Assembly (NCBI GenBank): GCA_963816155.1
Contig: CAWFJE010000005.1
Coordinates: forward strand, 1-64,000
From: JAXGXJ01 sp963816155
GTDB taxonomy: Bacteria > Actinomycetota > Thermoleophilia > RBG-16-64-13
Length of the DNA stretch: 64,000 nt
Direction of reading: 5' to 3'
Part shown: piece by piece, positions 52,237 to 60,907 of the stretch
Layout: each line of letters opens with the position of its first letter
Position numbering within the stretch: the first letter of the stretch is position 1
Made by a program: the position numbers and the translations under genes
The notes under the pieces: generated by a model
What the model was told of the DNA's origin: nothing
The model's database searches: none
What the model saw: only the letters and a program-made list of their open reading frames with translations

Positions 52237-53121
52237 ATGACCTTCACCACGTTTTTCCAGAACTTGATCGCCGGAATCGTAGTGGGGTCCGTGTACGGCC
52301 TCATCGCCCTCGGCTATGTAACCATCTACCGCTGTTCTGCAGTGGTCAACTTCGCGCAAGGCGCATTTGCCATGCTAGGCGCGCTCATCGCCATCTACCT
52401 CGTGCGCGATCAGCACGTGCCCTACCTGCTCGCCGCGGTGATAGCCATCGGCGCCACATCGATCGTCGGGCTGCTCGTCTTCGTCATCGTGGTGGACCGC
52501 GTCCCCGCCGACCTGGTGGTGTCACAACTCATGGCAACATTGGGAGTCGCCATGCTCATCCAGGGCGTGATGCTCGTGATGGGCGGAGGCTATCCGCGAA
52601 CGCTCCCCTCGTTCACGTCTGACGAACCCTGGAGCATCGGGACGGTGAACGTGGCACAGCAGAGCGTCTGGGTCATCCTCATCGCGGTTGTGATCGTCGC
52701 GGTCCTCTATGTCGTCAACAACCGCACAAGGTTTGGGAAGAAGATGACCGCCACCGCCACCGATCCCATGGCTGCCAGCCTGGTGGGCATCTCGCGTCGA
52801 GCTATGTTCAGTTGGTCGTTTGTCATCTCGGCGGCCATCGGTGCTACCGGCGGGCTGGCTTTGGCCGCCATGACTCCTATGAACTTCGCGTCCGGGAGCG
52901 CCTTCGGCTTCAAGGGCTTCATAGCGGCCGTCCTTGGAGGTTGGGGCAAGAGCTCAGGCGCGTTCGTCGGAGGCATCTTGCTCGGTGTTTTTGAAACGTT
53001 TGGCGCAGCCTTCTTGCCATCCGGATACAAGGACGCGGTCGCCTTCGGCCTTCTGCTCCTGGTGATGTACTTCCGTCCCTCAGGCCTGCTCGGCTCGTCT
53101 CTCGTGGAGCCCAGCCAATGA
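52237..53121 (+). CDS. livH: ABC transporter permease, LivH type
   Basis: 294 residues; ATG with AGAGG six bases upstream. Eight hydrophobic helices are visible (LIAGIVVGSVYGLIALGYVT at the start, LLLLVMYFRPSGLLG at the end). GSVYGLIALGYVTIY and VNFAQGAFAMLGA are LivH hallmarks. ATDPMAASLVGISRRAMFSW is the EAA-type loop that contacts the ATPase. It overlaps the next gene by ATGA. Confidence 0.9.
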   Translation: MTFTTFFQNLIAGIVVGSVYGLIALGYVTIYRCSAVVNFAQGAFAMLGALIAIYLVRDQHVPYLLAAVIAIGATSIVGLLVFVIVVDRVPADLVVSQLMATLGVAMLIQGVMLVMGGGYPRTLPSFTSDEPWSIGTVNVAQQSVWVILIAVVIVAVLYVVNNRTRFGKKMTATATDPMAASLVGISRRAMFSWSFVISAAIGATGGLALAAMTPMNFASGSAFGFKGFIAAVLGGWGKSSGAFVGGILLGVFETFGAAFLPSGYKDAVAFGLLLLVMYFRPSGLLGSSLVEPSQ

Positions 53122-55847
53122 GCCTGCTGCGGAATCTCAATAGCCGGGGCGTACGCAGCCGGCTCGTCTTCATCGTCATCATCGCGATCTGGCCGCTCAT
53201 CTTCGGCGGTGGCTTCTCGCTCTCGGTCATGACCACCGCAGCCCTCTACGCGATGATCTCCATGAGCCTCGGTCTGCTGCTCGGTCAGGCCGGACTGATC
53301 TCCCTGGGGCAGGCCGCATTTGCGGGTATCGGAGCCTTCACCGCGGGGATACTCACCATGAGCTTCGATCAAGCTCCATGGGTCGGGGTGATTGCTGGGA
53401 CCGTTGCGGCGACCGTCGTCGCCTTGATCATCGGCCGGCCGATCCTCAAACTCAAAGGCTATTTCCTCGCCCTGGCCACACTGGGGCTGGGTGAGATCTT
53501 CGTGGTTATCGTGAGGCAGCACAGGCACTTTTTCGACGGCACCGTGGGGATCGTGTCGGTACCTTCTTTCAGCATCGGGGCACTATCCTTCGCCTCACGC
53601 GAAGCCCAGTACTACCTGGTGTGGTTCGTGGTCTTTGCGCTCCTGCTGATCACCGAGCGCGCGCTTCGCTCTCGGGTGGGTAGGGCGCTGCGGGCGTTGT
53701 CGAGCAGCGAGACGGCCGCGTCCACTCTGGGGGTGCGGACGGCGGGCTGGAAGCTACAGGCGTTCGTGGTCAGCGCCGCCATGGCCGGGCTCGCCGGGGG
53801 TTTCTTTGCCTACGCCATGAGCGCGGTCGTCTACAGCAGCTTCACCGGTCAACTCTCCCTGGTCGTCATGATCATGGTCCTGGTCGGTGGAATGTCGAGC
53901 CTGGCCGGGGCTGTCATTGGGGCCATCATCATGTCGTGGCTGCAGTACGCCTTCACGGGTTTCGCGACCTACCAGACAGCGCTCTACGCCCTCGTGCTAC
54001 TTCTCTTGCTGCTCTTTCTGCCCGGCGGGCTGATCATGGGGTTCGAGTCGCGCCATATCAAGGCCGCGCGAGGGTATGTCAGAAGGCAGCTTGAGCCGGT
54101 GACTCGATGGATCCCGGGTTTCGGACCGGCCCCCGCCGTGGTGGCATCGTCCAACGTCGCTGCCGGGGTGACCTTGCAGGCCGATCCGTCCGTTACAAAG
54201 ACCGAAATCGAGGCGGCGGTTCTACGTTGGAAGGAAGGCTCCGCCGGCTCCACGCCTGCAGTGGCCGTGCCCGACGCGGACGAGTTCCTGCGCTTGGACT
54301 CAGCGACCGTCCAGTTCGGGGGGGTGGTCGCGGTAAGCGGAGTGACCCTCTCGGTCACGCGGGGCAACATCACCGCTCTCCTTGGCCCCAACGGTGCCGG
54401 AAAGACCACGGTGTTCAACGCGGTGAGTGCGCTACAGAAGCTGACGTCGGGTCAGATCTTCTACAGGGGCAAGAGGATCGACCGCCTACCCGCGTCGGAG
54501 GTCGCTCGTCTCGGCCTGGCCCGCACCTTCCAGAACCTGCGCCTCTTTCCCAACATGAGCGTGCTCGAGAACGTGATGGTAGGCCGGCATCGGCATGAGA
54601 AAGCAGGGTTCGTGACTGCGGCCTTGGGGCTGCAGAAGAAGGAGGAAGCGGAGTCACGCAAGCGGAGTCTGGAAGCGTTGGCAGTGGTCGGCATCGAGCA
54701 CTTGGCCGATTGGCCGGTGACCGCGCTGCCCTATGGCCAGCAGCGGCTGGTCGAGATCGCTCGGGCTCTTGCCACCGATCCCCAACTGCTGCTTCTCGAC
54801 GAGCCTGCCGCCGGCATGAACGCCACCGAGAAGGTCCAGTTGGTCGAGAGAATAGCTGCCATCCGCGACGCCGGAGTCACGGTGCTCCTGGTCGAGCATG
54901 ACCTCAGCATGGTGATGGGCATCTCGGACACCGTGAACGTTCTTAACTTCGGGCGCCTCATAGCCAGCGGGCCTCCGGCTGTGGTGCAGGAGGACCCGGC
55001 GGTCATCGAAGCCTACCTGGGTGTGAAGCACGGCGACCGGTACGGCACGCTGGACGCGCAGGCCGTCGAGCTCGCCGAAGGAGCCAAGGAGCGGGCCAAG
55101 GACGACGGCGCCCCGGTGCTCGAAGTCAAGGGAATCCACACCAACTACGGCTCGATCAGCGCCATTCGCGATATCAGCCTGAACGTCTATGCCGGCGAGA
55201 TCGTCGCAGTGCTCGGTTCGAACGGGGCCGGAAAGACGACTCTGCTTCACACCGTTTCGGGCCTGCTGCGGCCACGGGCGGGCACGGTGCTCTATGAAGG
55301 CGCGGACATCACCCGTCTACGCCCTCAGGAGATAGCCTCGAGAGGAGTCGGGCACGTGCCCGAAGGCCGCCATGTCTTCCCGACCCTCAGCGTGGTCGAC
55401 AACCTCAAGCTCGGCGTATGCTGCCGCAACGACCGCGACATGGCCGCGCAGCGGGACGACCTGGATGGGATCTTCGAGGTTTTCCCCCGGCTGGCCGACC
55501 GGCGCACCCAGTTGGCCGGCACGCTCTCGGGCGGCGAACAGCAGATGCTGGCGATCGGCCGAGGCCTCATGGGCCGGCCGAAACTGCTCCTACTTGACGA
55601 ACCCTCCATGGGGCTCGCGCCTATGCTCGTGGAGGTGATCTTCGAGTCGCTCGTCAAGCTGAATGCCTCGGGGCTGACCCTGCTCGTGGTCGAGCAGAAC
55701 GCCAAGTTGCTGCTGTCGATTGCTCATCACGCGTTCGTGCTGCAAACTGGGCGGGTCGCGCTTTCGGGCGGCGCCACAAGCCTAGCTTGCGACGACAGAG
55801 TCAAGGCTCTCTATCTCGGTCAGACGGAAGCGGCGTGCGCCGAGTAA
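53118..55847 (+). CDS. Triple fusion LivM-LivG-LivF: permease plus two ABC ATPase domains
   Basis: 909 residues in one uninterrupted frame. Residues 1-310 are a LivM permease (GLLLGQAGLISLGQAAFAGI, RSRVGRALRALSSSETAAST loop). A linker of about 80 residues follows. LivG domain: Walker A GPNGAGKTTVFNAV near 422, LPYGQQRLVEIARAL near 538, Walker B LLLLDEPAAGM. LivF domain: Walker A GSNGAGKTTLLHTV near 699, LSGGEQQMLAIGRGL near 803, Walker B LLLLDEPSMGL. All motifs are intact. LivM and LivG fusions exist, but having both ATPases and a permease in one chain is unusual. It ensures 1:1:1 stoichiometry. Confidence 0.9.
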   Translation: MSLLRNLNSRGVRSRLVFIVIIAIWPLIFGGGFSLSVMTTAALYAMISMSLGLLLGQAGLISLGQAAFAGIGAFTAGILTMSFDQAPWVGVIAGTVAATVVALIIGRPILKLKGYFLALATLGLGEIFVVIVRQHRHFFDGTVGIVSVPSFSIGALSFASREAQYYLVWFVVFALLLITERALRSRVGRALRALSSSETAASTLGVRTAGWKLQAFVVSAAMAGLAGGFFAYAMSAVVYSSFTGQLSLVVMIMVLVGGMSSLAGAVIGAIIMSWLQYAFTGFATYQTALYALVLLLLLLFLPGGLIMGFESRHIKAARGYVRRQLEPVTRWIPGFGPAPAVVASSNVAAGVTLQADPSVTKTEIEAAVLRWKEGSAGSTPAVAVPDADEFLRLDSATVQFGGVVAVSGVTLSVTRGNITALLGPNGAGKTTVFNAVSALQKLTSGQIFYRGKRIDRLPASEVARLGLARTFQNLRLFPNMSVLENVMVGRHRHEKAGFVTAALGLQKKEEAESRKRSLEALAVVGIEHLADWPVTALPYGQQRLVEIARALATDPQLLLLDEPAAGMNATEKVQLVERIAAIRDAGVTVLLVEHDLSMVMGISDTVNVLNFGRLIASGPPAVVQEDPAVIEAYLGVKHGDRYGTLDAQAVELAEGAKERAKDDGAPVLEVKGIHTNYGSISAIRDISLNVYAGEIVAVLGSNGAGKTTLLHTVSGLLRPRAGTVLYEGADITRLRPQEIASRGVGHVPEGRHVFPTLSVVDNLKLGVCCRNDRDMAAQRDDLDGIFEVFPRLADRRTQLAGTLSGGEQQMLAIGRGLMGRPKLLLLDEPSMGLAPMLVEVIFESLVKLNASGLTLLVVEQNAKLLLSIAHHAFVLQTGRVALSGGATSLACDDRVKALYLGQTEAACAE

Positions 55848-55872
55848 CACGGCTCGGGTCTGGAGACACACC

Positions 55873-56757
55873 ATGAACAAACTCATAATCACGGCCGCTC
55901 TCACCGGCAGCCTGACCACGAGGGCGCACAACCCAAACCTGCCTCACACCCCCAAGGAGATCGCGCGCGCCGCGGTCGAAGCCTGGGAGGCGGGCGCGTC
56001 GGTCGTCCACCTGCACGTGCGCGACCCGGAGACGGGCGCTCCCGTCCACGACGTTCGTCTCTTCGCCGAGACCATCCGTCTCATCCGCGCCGAGTGCGAT
56101 CTCATCATCAACGTGACGACAGGCGCCGGGCCCAAAGTGCCCATCGAGGAGCGCATCGCGGTCATCCCCGAGTTGGCGGACGACCCGGCGACCAAGCCCC
56201 AGATGGCCTCCCTCAACTGCGGCTCGGTGAATTTCGGTCTGCTCGATCGCAAGAAGAGGGAGTTTGTCTTGAGTGACGTGCAGATGAACCCGTGGGCCGC
56301 GATGCTCGGCTACGCCGACACCATGAAGATGTGCGGCGTGGTGCCCGAGTTAGAGGTCTACGAAGCCGGCATGATCAACAACGCGCTCGTGCTCCAGTCG
56401 CTCGAGGCCCTCGATCCGCCGCTTCACTTCCAGTTTGTCCTCGGGGTGTTGGGCGGCATGCAGGCGACGACAGACAACCTGGTGTTCCTCAAGAACGCGC
56501 TCCCCCGGGATGCCACGTGGTCGGTATGCGCGGTGGGTCTTCCCATCTACTCGCTTGCCCCGGTTGCCATCGGGCTGGGGGGTAGTGTCCGGGTGGGGTT
56601 CGAAGACTGCATACGCATCTCACGCACCGAGCTTGCCGAGAGCAACGCCCAGATGGTCGCCAAGATCGCCCGCATGGCCGCGGACATGGGCAGGGAAGTG
56701 GCGAACCCGGCGGAGGCGAGGGACATTCTCAGCCTCTCTGGCATCCCTGTGGGCTAG
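55873..56757 (+). CDS. BKACE-family beta-keto acid cleavage enzyme (Kce-like), second type
   Basis: 294 residues; ATG with GGAGACACACC. The motifs are IITAALTGSLTTRAHNPNLP (Kce start), VVHLHVRDPETGAP with the metal-binding HxH, ASLNCGSVNFG, and GGSVRVGFEDCIR with the catalytic Glu. Length is standard for 3-keto-5-aminohexanoate cleavage enzymes. It is last in the importer operon. With the divergent BKACE at 49550-50521 it makes two enzymes of the same family in one regulated block, probably for different keto acids. Confidence 0.9.
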   Translation: MNKLIITAALTGSLTTRAHNPNLPHTPKEIARAAVEAWEAGASVVHLHVRDPETGAPVHDVRLFAETIRLIRAECDLIINVTTGAGPKVPIEERIAVIPELADDPATKPQMASLNCGSVNFGLLDRKKREFVLSDVQMNPWAAMLGYADTMKMCGVVPELEVYEAGMINNALVLQSLEALDPPLHFQFVLGVLGGMQATTDNLVFLKNALPRDATWSVCAVGLPIYSLAPVAIGLGGSVRVGFEDCIRISRTELAESNAQMVAKIARMAADMGREVANPAEARDILSLSGIPVG

Positions 56758-56781
56758 CAGATGGTTGCTGACCCGCCCGCG

Positions 56782-57420
56782 TTACTCGCCGGCGCCCGCG
56801 GCCGGCTCGGGCTTGACCGCGCGAAACGTGCCGAGTAGACGATCGAGATTGCGAACGAGTGCCGCCTCGACTTCGGGTCCCGCCTGCGAAAGCAGCGCCA
56901 TGTCGGTGGCGAAGTTGAACGTGACAAGTGCCCAGGCCACATCTATGGTTTCGACGTCGGAGCGGATGGTTCCCTGACGCTTGCCTTCTTCGACGGTCGC
57001 GACCATTCTCTCCAAGGAAGGCCAGTTCAGCGGATTCATCTGACGGGCGAATTCCGGTTCCTTGCGCGAAGCGAGGGCCTGGAATATGGGGCGCGCCATC
57101 GTGTTCAGATTCTGGCGCTGCCACGGCGCAAGGTTGCGTCCGAGCTCCCCCAACCGATCGAGTGCATCAGGCGCATCTGCGGTTTCCACCCAACTCATGG
57201 CACGCTCTATGGCCACCTCGACCACGGCGGCGAGTATCGCGTCGCGGCTGCCAAAATGCCGGTACAGAGCTCCCGGCGTGATGCCGACCGCCTCGGCTAT
57301 GCGCGCCATCGTCATGCCGTCGACCCCGTGCTCGCCGAGGATCAGCAGAGCGGCATCGATGATCTCCTCGCGGCGCTCCGCCTGGCTCTTTCTGGTGTAC
57401 TGCTTCACGTGGTTCGGCAT
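56782..57420 (-). CDS. TetR-family transcriptional repressor
   Basis: 212 residues. Helix-turn-helix at about 15-60 (RREEIIDAALLILGEHGVDG, then IAEAVGITPGALYRHFGSRD). The C-terminal domain is helical and carries LERMVATVEEGKRQGTIRSD. It converges on the importer operon and has the palindrome TTTACGTAAA about 60 bp upstream of its start, the same as in front of the importer operon. This points to a self-regulating local repressor for the keto-acid block. The inducer may be a CoA ester or free acid. Confidence 0.85.
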   Translation of the reverse strand: MPNHVKQYTRKSQAERREEIIDAALLILGEHGVDGMTMARIAEAVGITPGALYRHFGSRDAILAAVVEVAIERAMSWVETADAPDALDRLGELGRNLAPWQRQNLNTMARPIFQALASRKEPEFARQMNPLNWPSLERMVATVEEGKRQGTIRSDVETIDVAWALVTFNFATDMALLSQAGPEVEAALVRNLDRLLGTFRAVKPEPAAGAGE

Positions 57421-57482
57421 AGTCTGCTATCCCTCCTAGTGCCACCAGGATACACCATCGGACGGGGTAGCAGCAAACACAG

Positions 57483-57492
57483 TTTACGTAAA
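57483..57492. promoter_or_regulatory. Palindromic operator TTTACGTAAA, copy 2
   Basis: Context agtttacgtaaatacgattt, upstream of the TetR-like gene. The 11-base stretch TTTACGTAAAT also occurs, on the opposite strand, at the first operator. A second partial half (gatttac) follows after four bases. Confidence 0.65.
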
Positions 57493-57558
57493 TACGATTT
57501 ACTCTCTCGCTATCACCTGGCCTGCGTCTGCCGAGACGGCTAACGACCCCGTGGCTTC

Positions 57559-57812
57559 CTACTGGTCCACCATACCCGCGTTGCGGACCTGCCGGAACGA
57601 ATCCAGCATCCGCCGCAGGTGCGAAGGACACCGCCCTCGGCGATGGCCTCGTCGGCGCCGACCGGATGCGCGATGTCCTCCGTCCGCGCGAACATGAGGA
57701 GAGTCCAGGCGACGTCCTGTGAGGCGACATCCTGGCGGATGGAGCCCTGTCGCTTTCCCTCCTCGGCGAGCTCCGTGAAGATCTGAAAGAGACGGTTCAT
57801 CGGCATGCTCAT
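57559..57812 (-). pseudogene. TetR C-terminal fragment, frameshifted
   Basis: The frame from 57812 reads FTELAEEGKRQGSIRQDVAS followed by QDVAWTLLMFARTED, clearly like VATVEEGKRQGTIRSDVETI in the neighbouring TetR protein. Near 57640 the frame shifts; the other frame continues HLRRMLDSFRQVRNAGMVDQ to TAG 57559, matching the end of a TetR ligand domain. The DNA-binding half is missing. It is the remnant of a second, related regulator. Confidence 0.6.
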
Positions 57813-57880
57813 GCGGCCGGCGCCAAGACTGCCTTGTGCCGTTGTTCCACCAGTCCCAGCTCCACGAACACGAGTCTCAC
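57809..57880 (-). pseudogene. Possible N-terminal scrap of an IS481-type transposase
   Basis: A GTG at 57880 after GGGGG opens 23 codons: VRLVFVELGLVEQRHKAVLA and a few more. The pattern VELGLVEQRYxAVL is, from memory, the start of IS481-family transposases of actinobacteria. It is cut off directly at the TetR fragment. Weak support because of the short length. The DNA from 57881 to 57994 holds nothing else I recognise. Confidence 0.35.
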
Positions 57881-58115
57881 CCCCTCAAAGAGCTCTATCC
57901 ATCGCTATTTGAGGTGTGGAGCCGGGAGTCGAAGTCCTTGCGGAGTGTCGCCCAGGTACCGGAGCCGCGTCCCAGAGTGTCACATAGCTACCGGTGTGTT
58001 CGATAACCTAAAAGTTGACCACTTGGAGGCCGATCGTTCATCGAAAAGTTGACCACCTTCAAGACAAGTCCTGTACCGTCGTTGCCCGAAGCGATGGCGG
58101 ACAGGGGGAAGGCAT

Positions 58116-59573
58116 GTGCTGAAGATGGTCGACGTGGAGTTCATCAAGAAGAAGCGCGACGAGGGCTGGTCGATCCGCAAGATCGCCCGCCAGCTCGAGA
58201 TCTCGCGCCAGTCGGTGCGCAAGGTGCTCGCCGCTCCGGCTGAGCCGCCCCGGTATCGTCAGACGGTCCCTCGTCCCCAGCCCGTCGTCGGTCCCTATCT
58301 TCCCGTCATCGAGCGCTGGTTGGCCACCGATGAGCATGCGCCTCGCAAGCAGCGCCACACGGCCAAGCGCATCTACGACCGCCTGGTCGAGGAATACGGC
58401 TTTGCGGGAGCGGAGGTGACGGTCCGCCGAGCGGTCTCGGCTCTTCGCGGACGCCGAGTCCAGGTCTTCGTGCCCCTGGAGGCACCTCCCGGCAAGATAG
58501 CTCAAGTCGACTTCGGCGTGGCCCATGTGATGATCGCCGGCGCCACCGAGACCGTCTTTCTCTTCTGTCTTCGGGCCAAGCACTCCAAAGTGCCCTTCGT
58601 CTGTGCCTATCCCACCGAGAAGCTGGAAGCCTTCCTCGATGGTCACGTCCGGGCCTTTGACTTCATGGGCGGGGTCTTCGCCTAGATCTGGTATGACAAT
58701 CCCAAGACCGCCGTCAGCAAGATCCTTTCCGGACCGGAGAGGATCGAGCACGAGCACTTCAGCCGCCTGCGGGCCCACTACCTCTTCCAAAGCTCCTTCT
58801 GCACCCCCGGGGAGGCCCATGAGAAGGGCTCGGTCGAGCAGTTGGTGGGATACGTGCGTCGCAACGCGCTGGTGCCCGCCAGTCGGGCCTTCGCCTCCTT
58901 CGAAGAGCTGAACCATCATCTCCTTGCCTTCTGCGAGCGTGAACGGACACGCGAGCAGACGGCGTGGACCGCGGAAGCCGCCGCGCTCAAGGCTCTGCCA
59001 CCCTACCCCTTCCGGGCGGCCACCTCCCGTGCAGTGTCCGTCTCCAAGACTGCCCTTGTGCGCATCGATCACAACCGCTACTCCGTGCCCGCCGTCCATG
59101 CCGGCCGAGTGCTTCGGGCCGAGGTCTACGTGGACAAGGTGGAGATCTACGCAGGCGAGGTGCTCGCAAGCATCCACCCGCGCAGCTACGCCCGCGGCAA
59201 GACCATCCTTGACCTCGGCCACTACCTCCCCGTCTTTGCCAGAAAGCCCCGGGCCGCCGGATACTGCGCGGCTCTTTCCCAGGCCAACCCGGTGTTTATG
59301 CGCGTGCGCGACCGGCTCATGTGCGAGCCCGGCGGATACCGGGTCTTTGCCGAGATCCTCATGCTGGGCGTGCGCTACGACATGGGAGTGCTGGCCGAGG
59401 CTCTTGAAGAGTGCATGAGTGCCGGTCGCATCTCTGTGGAGGCCGTGCGTCAGCGTTGCCTCAATCTCACCCACGTGCCGCCGGAGCGTGTCGAGGTCCC
59501 CGATATCCTCGACCACGTGCTTCCCTGTCCGGATCTCGGTCGCTACGACGCGCTCCTGGCGGTGAGCAGATGA
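58116..59573 (+). pseudogene. istA: IstA transposase of IS21, interrupted by an amber codon
   Basis: From GTG 58116 (AGGGGGAAGG upstream) the frame gives 189 residues to TAG 58683-58685, then continues in the same frame to TGA 59571, 485 codons in all. Before the stop are the helix-turn-helix (IRKIARQLEISRQSVRKVLA) and the first catalytic Asp in KIAQVDFGVAHVM. After it come IWYDNPKTAVSKILSGPERI with the second Asp and HEKGSVEQLVGYVRRNALVP with the Glu. The stop stands where IS21 relatives usually have a residue such as Gln or Arg before the YDN motif, so a single C-to-T change (CAG to TAG) is the simplest cause. The protein as encoded would be inactive. Confidence 0.85.
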
Positions 59574-60340
59574 ACGCGGAGATCGTCGCTGCCCAGGTGA
59601 AGCTCTACTCCCAGGAACTCAAGATGCCGGGACTGAGAACCCACTTCGAGGAGATCGCCCGGGAAGCGCGCACCAACGGAGAGCCTCACGAGGCCTATCT
59701 GGTCGCGTGTCTGCGGGCCGAGATCGAATCCCGCCGCGAGCACCGGCTCCAAGATCGCTTAAAACAGGCGCGCTTCCCCCAGCGAAAGACGCTCGAGGAG
59801 TTCGACTTCACCCTGGTGCCGTCTGTCCCCAAGGAAGAGGTCATCCACCTGGGAACGGCCGAGTTCGTGCGCGCGCGGGAGAACGTCATCCTCTTGGGAG
59901 CGAGCGGCACCGGGAAGACTCACTTGGCTCAAGCCATCGGCCAGGCCGTCATCTACGCCGGACATCGCGTGCGCTTCACGAGCGCCGTGGTGCTCGCCCA
60001 GGAACTCCTTGCCGCCCTGGACGAGCATCGCTTGCCCCGCTACTTGAAGAGCTGGCACAAGATCGATCTGGTCATCGTGGATGAACTCGGTTATCTGGGC
60101 CTGGGTCCGGGAGGTCCCTTGCTCTTCCAGTTCTTCGCCGAGCGTTACGAGAAGGGATCGGTGCTCGTCACCTCCAACCTTGAGTTCTCCCGCTGGAGCG
60201 AGGTCTTCGGAGACCCGGTGCTCACCGCCGCTCTCCTTGACCGACTGACGCATCACAGCCACATCCTGGTATTCGAGGGAGAGTCCTATCGCTTCAGGGA
60301 GAGCCAGAGCAAGAAGATGAGAGTTCAGACGAAGAAGTGA
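59570..60340 (+). CDS. istB: IstB ATPase of IS21
   Basis: 256 residues; ATG 59570 overlaps the istA stop (ATGA). Walker A GASGTGKTHLAQAIG, Walker B DLVIVDELGYL, and the sensor segment VLVTSNLEFSRWSEVFGDP are intact, as in DnaC-like helper ATPases. IstB acts with IstA to select the target and assemble the transposition complex. A longer frame from 59411 lies inside istA and is not the real start. Confidence 0.9.
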   Translation: MNAEIVAAQVKLYSQELKMPGLRTHFEEIAREARTNGEPHEAYLVACLRAEIESRREHRLQDRLKQARFPQRKTLEEFDFTLVPSVPKEEVIHLGTAEFVRARENVILLGASGTGKTHLAQAIGQAVIYAGHRVRFTSAVVLAQELLAALDEHRLPRYLKSWHKIDLVIVDELGYLGLGPGGPLLFQFFAERYEKGSVLVTSNLEFSRWSEVFGDPVLTAALLDRLTHHSHILVFEGESYRFRESQSKKMRVQTKK

Positions 60341-60512
60341 CCCGGGTGGTCAACTATTCGATGATCGAGGTGGTCAACTTTTCGGTTGACGAATACAACC
60401 GGAGCCAATGTGTCAACTATGTACCGGGACCGCACAGACCGCACAAACGGTGCGTTGGCTGCCCGTTGGATTTCGCCCGATTTGGGCCGGAGCCGGCGCG
60501 ACTTCCTAAAAG

Positions 60513-60540
60513 TAAAGCCCTGCACATTTGCAGGGCTTTA
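60513..60540 (-). terminator. Terminator of the tRNA-fMet gene
   Basis: An 11-bp perfect stem taaagccctgc / gcagggcttta with a six-base loop lies three bases after the tRNA 3' end on the minus strand, followed by ctttta. The same element in decayed form is found at 37054-37081, copy 4. Confidence 0.8.
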
Positions 60541-60543
60541 AGA

Positions 60544-60620
<77 letters not shown>

Positions 60621-60635
60621 CCGTGTGAAGTGGGG

Positions 60636-60641
60636 ATTATA
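60636..60641 (-). promoter_or_regulatory. -10 element of tRNA-fMet
   Basis: On the minus strand, TATAAT within gtgttataatcccc stands 16 bp upstream of the mature tRNA 5' end. No clear -35 box was found. Confidence 0.6.
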
Positions 60642-60907
60642 ACACAAGTCCAGGCCTTCCTCCGCCACGGCCGCGCGACGGCCTCGGCACGGCCGCGCCA
60701 GAGCCGCGACTGGGGCCACACTGCGGCGAGGCGGCGCCCGCGGTCGACGTGAGACGGCGCGCGCCGCCACGACATCAAGCGGCGTGCGTCGCTCCGCGAA
60801 CGCCTTTATCATGGGCGAAAGCAAAACTGACGTGTCGACGGAGCAGACATCGCGGTCCAGCCTCAACGATCTCGGACCCCGACGCTCTCCAGGGAGAGGA
60901 CATCTGT

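Larger units (their letters stand above)
57995..60397 (+). mobile_element. IS21-family insertion sequence with 5-bp target duplication
   Basis: The ends tgtgttcgataacctaaaag (left) and, read on the other strand, tgtattcgtcaaccgaaaag (right) match over about 26 bp and continue with ttgaccac. The block aaaagttgaccacc is repeated inside each end (58042 region and 60345-60383), the multiple-terminal-repeat pattern of IS21. The bases accgg flank both sides (57990-57994 and 60398-60402), a clean target duplication. The element is 2403 bp with istA and istB overlapping by ATGA. The intact duplication argues for recent insertion, but istA has a stop codon. Confidence 0.9.

Noticed and set aside
58683..58685. 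TAG in istA as pyrrolysine or recoded stop
   Set aside because: A single amber in an insertion-sequence gene is most simply a point mutation; another interrupted gene uses TGA, and no recoding machinery or structure is visible.
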